Assembly (NCBI GenBank): GCA_910577105.1
Contig: CAJTMB010000005.1
Coordinates: forward strand, 50,811-114,810
Direction of reading: 5' to 3'
DNA: 64,000 nt
Source of the DNA: an uncultured Lachnospiraceae bacterium
GTDB taxonomy: Bacteria > Bacillota > Clostridia > Lachnospirales > Lachnospiraceae
Shown here: in pieces, positions 8,806 to 18,307 of the stretch
Position numbering within the stretch: position 1 is the first letter of the stretch
Layout: every line of letters starts with the position of its first letter
Position numbers and translations under genes: made by a program
The notes under the pieces: model-generated
The model's database searches: none
Told to the model about the DNA's origin: nothing
Seen by the model: only the letters and a program-made list of their open reading frames with translations

Positions 8806-10986
8806 TTATATCCTTTCCAGAAATAATGTAAAGGAAACGTCATCCCCTGCTATCTGGGGCAGAAGAATCCCTCCTGACATTAATGCCTTTCCCGTATAGA
8901 TACGGCCATCCTGAAGCATACGGTATTTTGCTTCCTCGTCCAACCCCGTAAGCCGGATTCTTGTGCGCAGTACATTGGATGCAGCCCTGAATACCACTCC
9001 CTGGACCAATACCTTTGACTGTTCCCCGGATACAAATGCCCATGCGGACAGATTCTCCATATATGGGTTGCTCAGCCGGTAATACAATCCGTTATATATA
9101 AGCTCCTGATGTTTTTTATACATGCACACCTGTCCGGCAACTTCTTCTTTTTCTTCCGCTGTTAATTTATCCAAGTCCAACTCATAGCCAAAGCTGCCTG
9201 CCATGGCAACCGTACCCCTTGTCCGGATGGATGTACTCCTGCCCGTCTGATGGTTCGGTACCGCCGACACATGGGAACCAACCGTTGAAATCGGATAAAA
9301 AAAGCTTGTTCCATATTGGATAAAGGTTCTTTCATGCGCATCCGTTCCATCACTGCACCATATCTGGGGGCAATAATAAAGCATTCCGGCATCAAACCTT
9401 CCGCCTCCGCCGCTGCAGCCTTCAAAAAGAACCTCCGGAAATTCATCCGTCAGCCTTTCCAGCAAATGATAAAGTCCAAGGATATATCTGTGCGGCACTT
9501 CTGTCTGGCGCTCTTTTGGAAGTGTCACTGAATACCAGTCACAAATGCTTCTGTTCATATCCCATTTTACATATTCTATATTATAATCTCTTAAAATTTT
9601 GCTGACAGTCTGGTAAAGGTACTCTGCCACCTCAGGATTTGCCATATCCAGAACAAGCTGATACCGGCTTCTCATAGGGTCTCTCCCCGGGATACGCATT
9701 GCCCACTCCGGATGCGTCCGGTATAGCTCGCTGTCCTCGGAAACCATTTCCGGTTCAAACCATATTCCAAATTTCATGCCCATCCGGTTAATTTGTCCGA
9801 TTAGCCTGTCAAGTCCTCCCTGCAGCTTTGCCTCGTTCACAAACCAGTCTCCCAGCCCCGATGTATCGGAATCCCTTTTTCCAAACCATCCGTCATCCAA
9901 TACCATCATATCTATGCCCAGTTCGGATGCCTGTTGTGCTATTTTCACTATTTTTTCTTCATCAAATGCAAAATAGGTGGCTTCCCAATTGTTAATCAAT
10001 ACCGGTCTGTCTGCAAGTTTATATTTGCCCCTGCACACATTGTTGCGTATGATATTGTGGAACCGGTGCGACAACTCTCCCATACCATTGCCGGAACAGG
10101 AAAGGATTACTTCCGGTGCATGGAAAGATTCTCCTGCATCCAGATGCCATGAAAAGGTATCAGGATTTATGCCCATAACCAGACGTACCTGCCCCAGCTG
10201 GTCCTTTTCCACCTGTGTCTGGAACCCACCGCTGTACATAAACGCTGCACCTATACAAAATCCTGCCGTTTCCGTACAGTCCTTTTCGCATAACAAAACT
10301 GTCGGATTCTGCTGATGGCTTGAGGTACCCCTCGTGCTGCTGCTTTCCTGAATGCCGTATATCAGGGGCACCCTCTCTACCTGCCTCTCCATGGTATGCC
10401 TTCCGTGAAAATGCACCCACTCCCAATCCCCATATGGTATATCCATGCATAAGCTGTGCACCCGTTTAATGATAACCGGCGCATTTCCATTATTTCTGAC
10501 AACCACACTTCTTGTAATTACGTCCTCCTCCCAAAACACGCCGTACTTTAAGCTTACCTCCACCTCTGAATATTTGTCCTTTAACACAATCTCCAGGGTT
10601 TCGGCCTCACTGTTACCGGCGTATACCGCCGGCAGTCCGGGTATGCCGTACTTCCCTTTTTCAATACGGTATTCCAAAAACCTCAGGTCCAGGCCGGTGC
10701 TCCCATCCCCATGCGTTACGGAGATGGCCGGAACGCGGAAATCTCCCACTCCGTGCGTTGCATATTCCAGTGGCAGCGTATTTAATGAATAAGTCCTTTG
10801 ATTTTCAGCCTCATAGATATTACCTGCAAATCCGACATCCGGATAATCCAAAAGATAGTCCATACAATAGTCCGTTTTGTTTCCATACCATAAGTGGACA
10901 AGCACCCCGAAAGCATCTGCTTTCATCTGATAAAGGGTATTTGCAGTCTCTATATGAAATACACCGTTTTCCACAGTAATAGCCAT
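8806..10986 (-). CDS. aga: Alpha-galactosidase, glycoside hydrolase family 36
   Basis: Intracellular retaining alpha-galactosidase, 726 residues, the usual length for bacterial GH36 tetrameric enzymes. The barrel carries nucleophile Asp476 in YVKWDMNRS and acid/base Asp546 in WCSDGTDAHE, with LDDGWFG (363-369) and the GCSGGGGRFD loop lining the site. No signal peptide, so it acts on imported oligosaccharide and cleaves galactose from raffinose, stachyose or melibiose. Start chosen at MAITVENG because GGGAGATAACAAT precedes it; it begins 4 bp after the sucrose phosphorylase stop. Confidence 0.95.
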   Translation of the reverse strand: MAITVENGVFHIETANTLYQMKADAFGVLVHLWYGNKTDYCMDYLLDYPDVGFAGNIYEAENQRTYSLNTLPLEYATHGVGDFRVPAISVTHGDGSTGLDLRFLEYRIEKGKYGIPGLPAVYAGNSEAETLEIVLKDKYSEVEVSLKYGVFWEEDVITRSVVVRNNGNAPVIIKRVHSLCMDIPYGDWEWVHFHGRHTMERQVERVPLIYGIQESSSTRGTSSHQQNPTVLLCEKDCTETAGFCIGAAFMYSGGFQTQVEKDQLGQVRLVMGINPDTFSWHLDAGESFHAPEVILSCSGNGMGELSHRFHNIIRNNVCRGKYKLADRPVLINNWEATYFAFDEEKIVKIAQQASELGIDMMVLDDGWFGKRDSDTSGLGDWFVNEAKLQGGLDRLIGQINRMGMKFGIWFEPEMVSEDSELYRTHPEWAMRIPGRDPMRSRYQLVLDMANPEVAEYLYQTVSKILRDYNIEYVKWDMNRSICDWYSVTLPKERQTEVPHRYILGLYHLLERLTDEFPEVLFEGCSGGGGRFDAGMLYYCPQIWCSDGTDAHERTFIQYGTSFFYPISTVGSHVSAVPNHQTGRSTSIRTRGTVAMAGSFGYELDLDKLTAEEKEEVAGQVCMYKKHQELIYNGLYYRLSNPYMENLSAWAFVSGEQSKVLVQGVVFRAASNVLRTRIRLTGLDEEAKYRMLQDGRIYTGKALMSGGILLPQIAGDDVSFTLFLERI

Positions 10987-10990
10987 ATTG

Positions 10991-12421
10991 TTATCTCCCG
11001 TTTTCATTAGATTCTTTTATGTCAAACTGATAAGTAGCCAAATCTGCAAAAAGTGTAATACTGTCTGTACCATAGCTCCTCTTTACAGTAAATTTCTCCC
11101 CGCTTGTATCAACCAAAATTTTGCCATTCGGATGAAAAGCAGGACATTCATTCCTGATTTTCATCAGTTCCTTTAACTTTTGTACAACAGGACGCTCTTG
11201 CTGCTCCTTAATTTCATCCATGGAATAATAATGCCGGTTAATGTCCCTTCCGTTTTTAGTCTGCTCCATCAACCTGATATCATTCTCTCCCGCCAGAAGC
11301 CCCACATAATATACCTGAGGAATTCCCGGTGCAAAAAACTGAATTGCCCTTGCCAGAAGATACGCTGCATCATTGTTGCCCAAAGCAGAATAATATGTGG
11401 TATTCACTTGATAAATGTCCAGATTGTTGTATGCCTCGGAGCTGTAAATTTTTTTGACGTTTGCACCCTGCTTATACATTTGTTCCTTTACTGTTTCGAT
11501 TTCCTCGTCGGGCAGTAAGTCCTTGACATCCACAATGCCGATTCCGTCATGCGTATCCAATGTGGTAAACTGTTTCATCGGACACATTTCCATCCACCTC
11601 TTCAGGTATTTCCCTGTATGGTTGTACAGGGCATGCAGCGTCAGAACCGGCAGCGCAAAATCATATATCCAGAAGCCCTGCTCTGCTATTTTCATGGGAA
11701 TCGTATAATGCTCATGTATCTCCGGCAGAATTTCCGCGCCGTTTTCGGCCGCTGTCCTTTCTATCCCGTGAAGAAGTTCCCAGATATCCGGCTCAACAAA
11801 AAAGCAGCTTGTATTTTCCTTTTTAACAGCATAAGCAAAAGCATCAAGACGGATTACGGACGCTCCCCTGCCGCACATATTTTTCAAGGTTTCCTCTATA
11901 AACTTTTTGGTCGCCTCTTTGGTGACATCCAAATCAATCTGTTCCTCACAGAAAGTACACCAGATTTTCTCTTTGGTGCCGTCCCCAAATTCCGCTTCAA
12001 TATACGGCGCCCTTGGTTTTCTCTTATATATTTTATCAATCTGCTCCTGTGAAGGCTCCTTATTCTTCCAAAATTCCTTATATAGGATAAAGAAATCTTT
12101 ATAAGGGGATGCTTCCTTTCTTTTCAGAAAGTCCTGAAAATATTCGGAGGATGCAGAAATATGGTTTACCATAAAGTCAAACATCAGATAGTAGTCTTTC
12201 CCGATTGCCTCCACATCACCGAAATCACCAAACCTTTCATCCACCATGTCATACCGCATCGGCGCAAAGCCACGGTCCGCGGACGAGGGGAAGAAGGGCA
12301 GAATATGCACTCCGCCCACGGCATCCCGATAATAGGTGTTTAATACAGTATGCAGTTCTTTTAAGTCCTTACCCATGCTGTCTGCATAAGTGATTAGCAT
12401 AATTTTGTTATTCAGCTTCAT
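10991..12421 (-). CDS. gtfA: Sucrose phosphorylase, GH13 subfamily 18
   Basis: Catalyses sucrose + phosphate to alpha-glucose-1-phosphate + fructose, saving one ATP per sucrose. The 476-residue length fits sucrose phosphorylases. GH13 motifs are visible: DFMVNH (82-87), VIRLDAFAYA with nucleophile Asp193, ILPEIHEH with acid/base Glu234, and TLDTHDGIG with the stabilising Asp. Related glucosylglycerate or 6'-phosphate enzymes share this fold, but the pairing with alpha-galactosidase and fructokinase argues for sucrose. It is 10 bp downstream of the permease gene. Confidence 0.93.
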   Translation of the reverse strand: MKLNNKIMLITYADSMGKDLKELHTVLNTYYRDAVGGVHILPFFPSSADRGFAPMRYDMVDERFGDFGDVEAIGKDYYLMFDFMVNHISASSEYFQDFLKRKEASPYKDFFILYKEFWKNKEPSQEQIDKIYKRKPRAPYIEAEFGDGTKEKIWCTFCEEQIDLDVTKEATKKFIEETLKNMCGRGASVIRLDAFAYAVKKENTSCFFVEPDIWELLHGIERTAAENGAEILPEIHEHYTIPMKIAEQGFWIYDFALPVLTLHALYNHTGKYLKRWMEMCPMKQFTTLDTHDGIGIVDVKDLLPDEEIETVKEQMYKQGANVKKIYSSEAYNNLDIYQVNTTYYSALGNNDAAYLLARAIQFFAPGIPQVYYVGLLAGENDIRLMEQTKNGRDINRHYYSMDEIKEQQERPVVQKLKELMKIRNECPAFHPNGKILVDTSGEKFTVKRSYGTDSITLFADLATYQFDIKESNENGR

Positions 12422-12431
12422 TTAAAGCACC

Positions 12432-13274
12432 TTATCCCTTCACTGCCCCACTGGCAACACCATTTAATATCTGCTTCTGGCAAACAATATAAAACAACAG
12501 GATTGGTATCAATGCCAGAATATAAGAGGCAAACGCCAAATTATAATTTGTACCGAACTGTGTCTGGAAATTAAGCTGTGCCAGAGGCAGCGTGTTCTGT
12601 CCCGTCCCGGACATGATAACCAACGGCGTCATTACGTCATTCCAGGTTCCCAGTGCCGTCAGGATTGCAACCGTTGCATGCATGGGCGTCATCATCGGAA
12701 AAATAATTTTCCAGTATGTTTTCCATGTAGTGGCCCCGTCTATACCTGCCGCCTCCTCCAGTGCGATTGGAATGTTTTTCAGATATCCGCTGTAGAGCAG
12801 CACATTCATGGGCATATAAAATACCAGATACAGCAATATAACTCCCACCCGGTTTCCGAGTCCCATCTGTGCGGTCTGTTTTACCAGCGGCATCATCAAT
12901 ATGGAGAAGGGAACAAACATACCGCTGACAATATACAGGTAAATAAAACGAAAGCTCTTCTTTTCCGCCATTCCCCTGCCGATGACATACCCCGCTATTG
13001 AATGGATTAAAATAGCCAGAACTATGGTTGCCAACGTTATCAGCAAACTGTTTCCCAAGGAATGCCAGAAATTAGTCACTTCCATAGCCTGCCTGAAATT
13101 ATCCAGACTCCACCGTGCCGGAAGGGATAATGCACCTGCCACATCATTTGTCATTTCGCTCGGCTGCTTAAAGGCAATAATAATTGCCATATACAAAGGG
13201 AAAAATACGGTAACGGTTCCCAAAACCAGTATAATTGTCAGAACCCAGTTGGTTTTTCTGTCCTTCTTTGTCAT
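12432..13274 (-). CDS. msmG: Carbohydrate ABC permease, MalG-like (MsmG/RafG type)
   Basis: Second membrane subunit, 280 residues, six hydrophobic segments. The EAA loop that docks the ATPase is present as EEAAGIDGATTWKTYWKI. ATG overlaps the stop of the preceding permease by 4 bp and has GGAGGAACAGTT in front. No ATPase gene lies in the operon, so a shared MsmK/MsiK-type ATPase encoded elsewhere must power it, as is usual for this family. Confidence 0.92.
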   Translation of the reverse strand: MTKKDRKTNWVLTIILVLGTVTVFFPLYMAIIIAFKQPSEMTNDVAGALSLPARWSLDNFRQAMEVTNFWHSLGNSLLITLATIVLAILIHSIAGYVIGRGMAEKKSFRFIYLYIVSGMFVPFSILMMPLVKQTAQMGLGNRVGVILLYLVFYMPMNVLLYSGYLKNIPIALEEAAGIDGATTWKTYWKIIFPMMTPMHATVAILTALGTWNDVMTPLVIMSGTGQNTLPLAQLNFQTQFGTNYNLAFASYILALIPILLFYIVCQKQILNGVASGAVKG

Positions 13275-14146
13275 AACTGTTCCTCCTTTTTATTCATTAC
13301 GGTCATCTGGAAAACAGAAATTGCCACAATCACAAAGAAGAAAATAACCGCATTGGCACTCTGAAAACCAAATTGTCCCCCGTCCATACCGTTTCTGTAA
13401 ATCAGGTAGGAAATGGACTCCGTGCTCTGCGCAGGACCACCCTTTGTCAAAGACATAATCTGGTCAAACACCATCAGGAAATTCTTTGTGCTCAATACCA
13501 GGTTTATGGTGACAAATGGCATGACGAGAGGAAGCGTGACCTTCCAAAATTCCTGCCACTTGCTTGCCCCATCCAGCATACATGCCTCGTACACATCCCG
13601 TGGAACCGTCTGAAGGCCTGAGATATAAATAATAGTGTTCATTGCAACCGCCTGCCAAACGCCGACCACCAGAACGCCAATCCATGCATATTTCTCACTG
13701 GCAAGGATACTGTTCTGCAGAAAACCAATTCCAAATATATTTCCCACTGCCGGAAGAATATAGGTAAAGAAAAAACTAAAAATATAGCCGATGACCAGAC
13801 CGCCCAGAATGTTCGGTACAAAATAGATTCCTCTTAGCGCACTTTTAAAACGGATTCTGCTGTTCAATCCCATTGCCATGATTAAGCTGAATACATTTAC
13901 AAGCACGGTTCCGACCAATGCGTATTTAAAGGTAAACAAATAACTTTTCCCCACCCGTGCATCCGTAAAGAGGTCAATATAATTGCGGAAACCCACATAA
14001 TCATAAGAGCCATATCCCCTGTAGTTGGTAAAACTGTATATGATGCCCTTTATCATGGGCAGGGTATTGAATGTGAAAAATAAAACCAGTACCGGTATGA
14101 TAATCGCCCAAAATGTTTTGCTCCGATTTGTCATTTTTATTTTCAT
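13271..14146 (-). CDS. msmF: Carbohydrate ABC permease, MalF-like (MsmF/RafF type)
   Basis: First membrane subunit, 291 residues. EAA loop: VYEACMLDGASKWQEFWKV. Six core hydrophobic segments with N-terminal FWAIIIPVLVLFFTF. ATG overlaps the binding-protein stop by 4 bp and follows GGGAGGACGCACA. Forms the heterodimeric channel with the MalG-like subunit. Confidence 0.92.
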   Translation of the reverse strand: MKIKMTNRSKTFWAIIIPVLVLFFTFNTLPMIKGIIYSFTNYRGYGSYDYVGFRNYIDLFTDARVGKSYLFTFKYALVGTVLVNVFSLIMAMGLNSRIRFKSALRGIYFVPNILGGLVIGYIFSFFFTYILPAVGNIFGIGFLQNSILASEKYAWIGVLVVGVWQAVAMNTIIYISGLQTVPRDVYEACMLDGASKWQEFWKVTLPLVMPFVTINLVLSTKNFLMVFDQIMSLTKGGPAQSTESISYLIYRNGMDGGQFGFQSANAVIFFFVIVAISVFQMTVMNKKEEQL

Positions 14147-15441
14147 TGTGCGTCCTCCCTATCCTGCTGATACTGCTGCACCTTCCGAATCAAGTCCCTG
14201 TTGTAGCGTTTCCAGTCCGCATCAAACCGCTCCAAAAAAGTATCCACGCAATCTTCGCTGCCATCCAGCAAAAATGTCTGAATCATAGCGTCAACGCTCA
14301 TCTCACTCGGATAATGATGGTCCTGATAATCCGCCATCCTGTCATTTTCAATATATTCCCGCATTCCCTCCAATTCGGCCGGAATTGCAAAATCTCCATT
14401 CTTACAGGCAATTCCGCCTTGATTGTCGAGGTATACCTGAATTGTCTCATCTTCATAGAGAAAACGCAGCACCTCATATACGGCTTCCTTATTCTCGCAG
14501 TTTTTCATCACACAGAACTGTAAATCAATACCCGAATTTAAAATATTGTCCTCCTTATTCTCGTTTGCCGGAAAAGCAAAAGAATCAATGTCCATATCCG
14601 GGTTTACGGATTTAATCTGCGGTATTGCATAGCTGCCAATCGGATACATTGCCGACTGCCCTCTTGCAAAGGCGGTACATGCATCATTGTAGCCGTAGGC
14701 ATAGGGATTGGCTTCCGCATACGCAAGCAGGGCCCTTGTTTTTTCCGCCGTTTCACGGTAGGAATCCGCAAAAGTGGTATTTCCCAGATTCACCTGATTG
14801 CAGGTATCCGAATCGGACAATCCGACTGCCAGGGCATTCCACGGTGCAAGGCAGGTCCATGTATCCTTATATCCTAAATACAAAGGCTGTATGCCGCTTG
14901 CTTCTATCTCTTCACAGAGTGCGATAAACTCGCTCCACGTTTCCGGTATCTCCCAGCCGTGTTCCTCAAACATTGCCTTATTGTAAAGGATTCCTGCCGC
15001 ATTAGCCGCGTAAGGCAATGCATAGATTCCCTCCCTGGGTATAAATTCCAATTCTTTATTTATGTCCAGATAGGACTGTTTCACCATTTCAACTTCCGCA
15101 AGGTCCGAAATATCCATAAACAAATCCGCATCCAGAAAATTGGAATAGTTAATGTCCCCGCCGATGCCGACGATATCAGGATAATCCTCCCGGATAAACC
15201 TTGTTTTCAAAATTGTCATGGCTTCGTTCGGCGAGTCAATCGTAAGATGGATGTCATCATGCGTTTCGTTAAAACGCTCTGCAATTTCTTCGAACGCTTC
15301 CACTGCTTCCGGCTTGTATGACACCAGTTCTACCTCTATCCTGCCGTCAGATGTATCTTTTCCACAGCCTGCAAGCCCTGCCGTCGCCGTTACGATTCCC
15401 AAAATCAGCAATAATCTTCCGGCAATCTTTCTTTCCCACAT
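14143..15441 (-). CDS. msmE: Oligosaccharide-binding lipoprotein of the raffinose-type ABC importer
   Basis: Extracellular sugar-binding protein, 432 residues, anchored by a lipobox LAGC (Cys26) after a hydrophobic signal. The mature region follows the cluster B/family 1 solute-binding fold: AFEEIAERFNETHDDI early, YALPYAANAAGILYNK in the hinge, and FARGQSAMYPIGSYA. The frame is open 21 codons upstream, but MWERKIAG has AAAGGGGCGG in front and gives a proper signal. First gene of the operon, transcribed away from the AraC regulator. The ligand is inferred to be raffinose-family oligosaccharide from the downstream enzymes. Confidence 0.9.
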   Translation of the reverse strand: MWERKIAGRLLLILGIVTATAGLAGCGKDTSDGRIEVELVSYKPEAVEAFEEIAERFNETHDDIHLTIDSPNEAMTILKTRFIREDYPDIVGIGGDINYSNFLDADLFMDISDLAEVEMVKQSYLDINKELEFIPREGIYALPYAANAAGILYNKAMFEEHGWEIPETWSEFIALCEEIEASGIQPLYLGYKDTWTCLAPWNALAVGLSDSDTCNQVNLGNTTFADSYRETAEKTRALLAYAEANPYAYGYNDACTAFARGQSAMYPIGSYAIPQIKSVNPDMDIDSFAFPANENKEDNILNSGIDLQFCVMKNCENKEAVYEVLRFLYEDETIQVYLDNQGGIACKNGDFAIPAELEGMREYIENDRMADYQDHHYPSEMSVDAMIQTFLLDGSEDCVDTFLERFDADWKRYNRDLIRKVQQYQQDREDAQ

Positions 15442-15617
15442 ATAATCCGCCCCTTTCCAATAAATACATTTACAGTTTTTGCTAAATCCATTGTAACATG
15501 CCAAAATGCTACCTGAAAATAGCTGTATTTTTTATTTTTTATGCCACAATGCTATTTTTTATGATATAATATCACATGATGACGCATTAAGGTATATTTA
15601 TCTGAAGGGAGCAGGAA
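15442..15617. promoter_or_regulatory. Divergent promoter region between msmE and the AraC regulator
   Basis: Minus strand, toward msmE: -10 TACAAT (15490-15495) with a poor -35, TTTCAG (15513-15518), 17 bp away, as expected for an activator-dependent promoter. Plus strand, toward the regulator: -10 TATAAT (15565-15570) without a good -35. Two operator-like repeats lie between them. Confidence 0.55.
15498..15554. promoter_or_regulatory. Pair of direct repeats, candidate AraC-type operator
   Basis: ATGCCAAAATGCTA (15498-15511) and ATGCCACAATGCTA (15541-15554) match at 13 of 14 positions. Their starts are 43 bp apart, close to four helical turns, so both face the same side of the DNA. One copy lies within the msmE promoter spacer and one just upstream of its -35. 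Direct repeats are the usual AraC-family arrangement. Confidence 0.6.
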
Positions 15618-16460
15618 ATGAGTAATCTTTTATTCAACATTTTTCCCCATGAAAATTTTATCGATTTAGGTATGTACCAATATGGTTATGAGCAATGTGA
15701 CCCCGGGCATTCTTTCGGTCCTTCGGCCAGGAACCATTATCTTTTTCATTACATTATTTCAGGTACCGGCACACTTATGGCTGATAATGCTGACGGCGTA
15801 ACCCAGACCTACTCCATCAAAAGCGGACAGGGATTTCTAATATTTCCAAAGCAGATTGTAACCTATTATGCCGACCCAAAGCTTCCCTGGGAATATGTCT
15901 GGATTGAATTTGACGGGCTGAAAGTAAAAGAACTTCTCGACTTGACAGAACTTTCAAAAGACGCTCCTGTATACAGGCCTCACTCCAAAGACCTCCGCGG
16001 GCAGATGATGGAGGAAATGTTATATATTGTACACCATGCCGATGAATCATCCTTTCATCTCATCGGCCATTTATATCTTTTTCTGGATTATCTTACCCGC
16101 TCATCAAAATCAACCAGACTAATCCAAAGCAGCAAAATGAGTGATTATTACATTAAAGAAGCTATTCATTACATAGAACAGAATTTTCAAAACGATATTT
16201 CCATCGAAGAAATTGCTTCCGTCTGCGGAATCAACCGTAGTTATTTTGGGAAAATTTTTCATAGCTCCATAGGCCGTTCCCCACAGGAATTTTTGATGCA
16301 CTACCGGATGGCAAAAGCAACGGAACTGTTAAAGCTGACCTCCTTATCCATTGCGGAAATCGGTTCCGCTGTCGGATATGAAAATCAGCTTCATTTTTCC
16401 CGTGCTTTTAAAAGTATTTACGGACTATCTCCCAGAGAATGGAGAAATCAGCATAAATAA
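15618..16460 (+). CDS. msmR: AraC-family regulator of the raffinose/sucrose operon (MsmR/RafR type)
   Basis: 280 residues. The N-terminal half is a cupin-like sugar-sensing domain (HYLFHYIISGTGTL, GQGFLIFPKQIVTYYAD). The C-terminal 100 residues hold two helix-turn-helix motifs (ISIEEIASVCGINRSYFGKIF and LSIAEIGSAVGYENQLHFSRAFK) and end with the family signature GLSPREWR. Divergent from msmE, which it most likely activates in response to the imported sugar or a product such as melibiose. Start supported by GAAGGGAGCAGGAA. Confidence 0.92.
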   Translation: MSNLLFNIFPHENFIDLGMYQYGYEQCDPGHSFGPSARNHYLFHYIISGTGTLMADNADGVTQTYSIKSGQGFLIFPKQIVTYYADPKLPWEYVWIEFDGLKVKELLDLTELSKDAPVYRPHSKDLRGQMMEEMLYIVHHADESSFHLIGHLYLFLDYLTRSSKSTRLIQSSKMSDYYIKEAIHYIEQNFQNDISIEEIASVCGINRSYFGKIFHSSIGRSPQEFLMHYRMAKATELLKLTSLSIAEIGSAVGYENQLHFSRAFKSIYGLSPREWRNQHK

Positions 16461-16477
16461 TCCGGTGGCTTCCCGTT

Positions 16478-16912
16478 CTATAGGAACTGCCGGATATCAC
16501 TGACAAGCTTTTCTTCCAAGTTTATCAACTGCTTTGCGATATCCTTTGTCTTTTCATCCGCCGCCTGATACTGGTTTAAATACTTATTCAGCGACTTTAC
16601 TCCCATGTTACACCCATCTGTCATCAAGTTGGCTATGGTCTTATCCGATTCATTCATCACCAATTTAACATTAGTCTTTATCCACGACATGCTTTTTGCC
16701 ATGGGATTTGGATTTTTTCCCTCATCATGGTATTTATCCAAAAGCTTTTGTATCTCTTCTTTTAGCTTTTCGTGCTTATTTTCGCATTCCACAAGATGTT
16801 TTCGGAAAGTCTCATCATGCACATAGCTGATAACATCCTCAATGGAATCTATCCCCATTTTTATGCCGGCGTCGCATTCCCGCAGCAGTTTTATGGTATC
16901 CGGTTCAATCAT
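16478..16912 (-). CDS. Four-helix-bundle (ferritin-like fold) small protein
   Basis: 144 residues, all helical. ECDAGIKMGIDSIEDVISY, then an ECENKHEKL helix, then a long Lys-rich linker and two more helices. The pattern resembles DUF2383/YciE-like ferritin-fold proteins, but the paired ExxH metal ligands of true ferritins are not complete, so metal binding is uncertain. No signal peptide. Start at MIEPDTIKLL with AAAGGAG ten bases upstream; the upstream open frame lacks ribosome sites. Convergent with the AraC gene. Confidence 0.6.
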   Translation of the reverse strand: MIEPDTIKLLRECDAGIKMGIDSIEDVISYVHDETFRKHLVECENKHEKLKEEIQKLLDKYHDEGKNPNPMAKSMSWIKTNVKLVMNESDKTIANLMTDGCNMGVKSLNKYLNQYQAADEKTKDIAKQLINLEEKLVSDIRQFL

Positions 16913-17219
16913 TTTAGAGTCACTCCTTTTGCTTTTAGGGGTATTATGTCCGCTTACGCAATGATTCATTCTTTTGCGCCATGGCGACTCTTCACAAATT
17001 TTACACAAAGTCCGGAAAAAGTGCCGGTATTTATGTCTTACAAAACAACATTACAAGAATTTTTCCCTGGTCAATTTTATAATCCGCAATCTCTTTTTGA
17101 TAGGGTTTAATAACTCTTTCACCGTTGAGAACATAGGAAGCTTCACGTTATCCAGTATGTTTTTTGATTCGGTATTCTTTTTGCTCTTCCCTCCTTAAGC
17201 CTTGCTGCAAACCACAGTA
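16913..17219. other. 307-bp gap with an orphan open frame
   Basis: No complete gene seen. On the minus strand 17194-17051 is an open frame of 47 codons after GGAGGG, rich in Lys and Ile (for example VKELLNPIKKRLRIIKL), ending in TAA. No ATG, GTG or TTG lies at a usable distance from that ribosome-like site. It may be the remnant of a gene or chance. Confidence 0.3.
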
Positions 17220-18005
17220 TTACCAGTCACTGTCCCAATCGGACCAGTCAGAATCCCAGTCGCCCCCATAGTCCCAGTCGGAATCCCAGTCATTATCCCA
17301 ACCGCTGTCGTCATTCCAACCGTCATCATCGTCCCAATCATTACCCCATCCGCTGTTATCGTCCCAGTTGTCGTTATCATCCCAATTATCGCCCCAGTTA
17401 TTTTCACTGTCCCAATTACTGTTTGTAAATGGTTGGTATCTATTATAACAATTGTAAGGACTACAGCTAAAATAACCGATTCTTCCCTGCAACAGACTAA
17501 ACATACTGCATAAGTTTAAGATTATCATTGTAATAATGACAATCCAGAAAATGGTTTTTTTGGAAGTATGTCGATATGTATTGGCTCCCCGGCGCACCGG
17601 TCTGCTTACCGGCTGCACCGGCCTGTTTGCCGCCCGCATCTGCTTTTGATTGGTCGTCTCTGATTTTATCTTCTGATATAACTCATTAACCGCATAGGCT
17701 TCGTCTTTTCCCTCATACCGGACGGCACGGCTGCCGTCGCTTTTATTTTTATAGACAATAAAATTTCCGCTTTGTTCATCTTTATAAATGCCAAATGCCC
17801 TTGCACCGGTATAATTCTCTCCTATAAAAAACCGCATCTGTGCCAGCGGCAAATTGTGGGATATACAAAATGCCTTTAATTCTTCTATTGTGACAGGCAC
17901 ATTATTTGCCGTCCGCTTAAGGTGGGTATTTGTTCCGCCGCAATAGGGACATACGCTGTCCGTATCATTTATAAACTGTCCGCAATAATCGCATTGAATC
18001 TGCAT
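17220..18005 (-). CDS. Zinc-ribbon membrane protein with Asp/Trp-rich C-terminal repeat
   Basis: 261 residues. An N-terminal zinc ribbon (CDYCGQFINDTDSVCPYC, residues 5-22) is followed by a 90-residue soluble domain, a basic Arg/Pro linker, one transmembrane helix (about 155-175), and a C-terminal 75-residue tail made almost only of Trp, Asp, Asn, Gly and Ser (repeats such as DNWDDN and DWDSDW). The charge distribution puts the ribbon in the cytoplasm and the acidic tail outside. Function unknown. Start MQIQCDYCG is set by GGGAGGCAGAAAACC. Confidence 0.7.
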   Translation of the reverse strand: MQIQCDYCGQFINDTDSVCPYCGGTNTHLKRTANNVPVTIEELKAFCISHNLPLAQMRFFIGENYTGARAFGIYKDEQSGNFIVYKNKSDGSRAVRYEGKDEAYAVNELYQKIKSETTNQKQMRAANRPVQPVSRPVRRGANTYRHTSKKTIFWIVIITMIILNLCSMFSLLQGRIGYFSCSPYNCYNRYQPFTNSNWDSENNWGDNWDDNDNWDDNSGWGNDWDDDDGWNDDSGWDNDWDSDWDYGGDWDSDWSDWDSDW

Positions 18006-18025
18006 GGTTTTCTGCCTCCCTTTTC

Positions 18026-18307
18026 TTAAACGCAACCGGAATTATCCCTGCAAAAACAGTGTTTTCTGTCAATTAATACAGATTTAGTTCCAACTTTACC
18101 GGAACCGCAGACATCATCTACATAACTGTCACCGGCAAAAACCGCATCTTCTTTGCCGCACTGTTCTTTCCTCAAAATATACTGATAAATAAAACTCTTC
18201 CGGGCTGATATCTTTATCTTGTAATGCCAAAATCTTTTTACGACATCCAGAGAGCCTGTTCCTGTCGAAATCAAGGTTCCGTATACATCAAAGATAATTA
18301 GTTTCAT
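18026..18307 (-). pseudogene. HAD-family hydrolase, internally deleted remnant
   Basis: Only 93 residues against the usual 200-230. The N-terminus has HAD motif I (KLIIFDVYGTLIST, nucleophile Asp6). After about 40 residues the frame jumps to motif IV (VFAGDSYVDDVCGSGKVGTKSVLIDR). The cap domain, motif II and the motif III lysine are missing, so about 110-130 residues seem to have been lost by an in-frame deletion. Activity is very unlikely. The following 3' gene starts 20 bp away. Confidence 0.75.
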
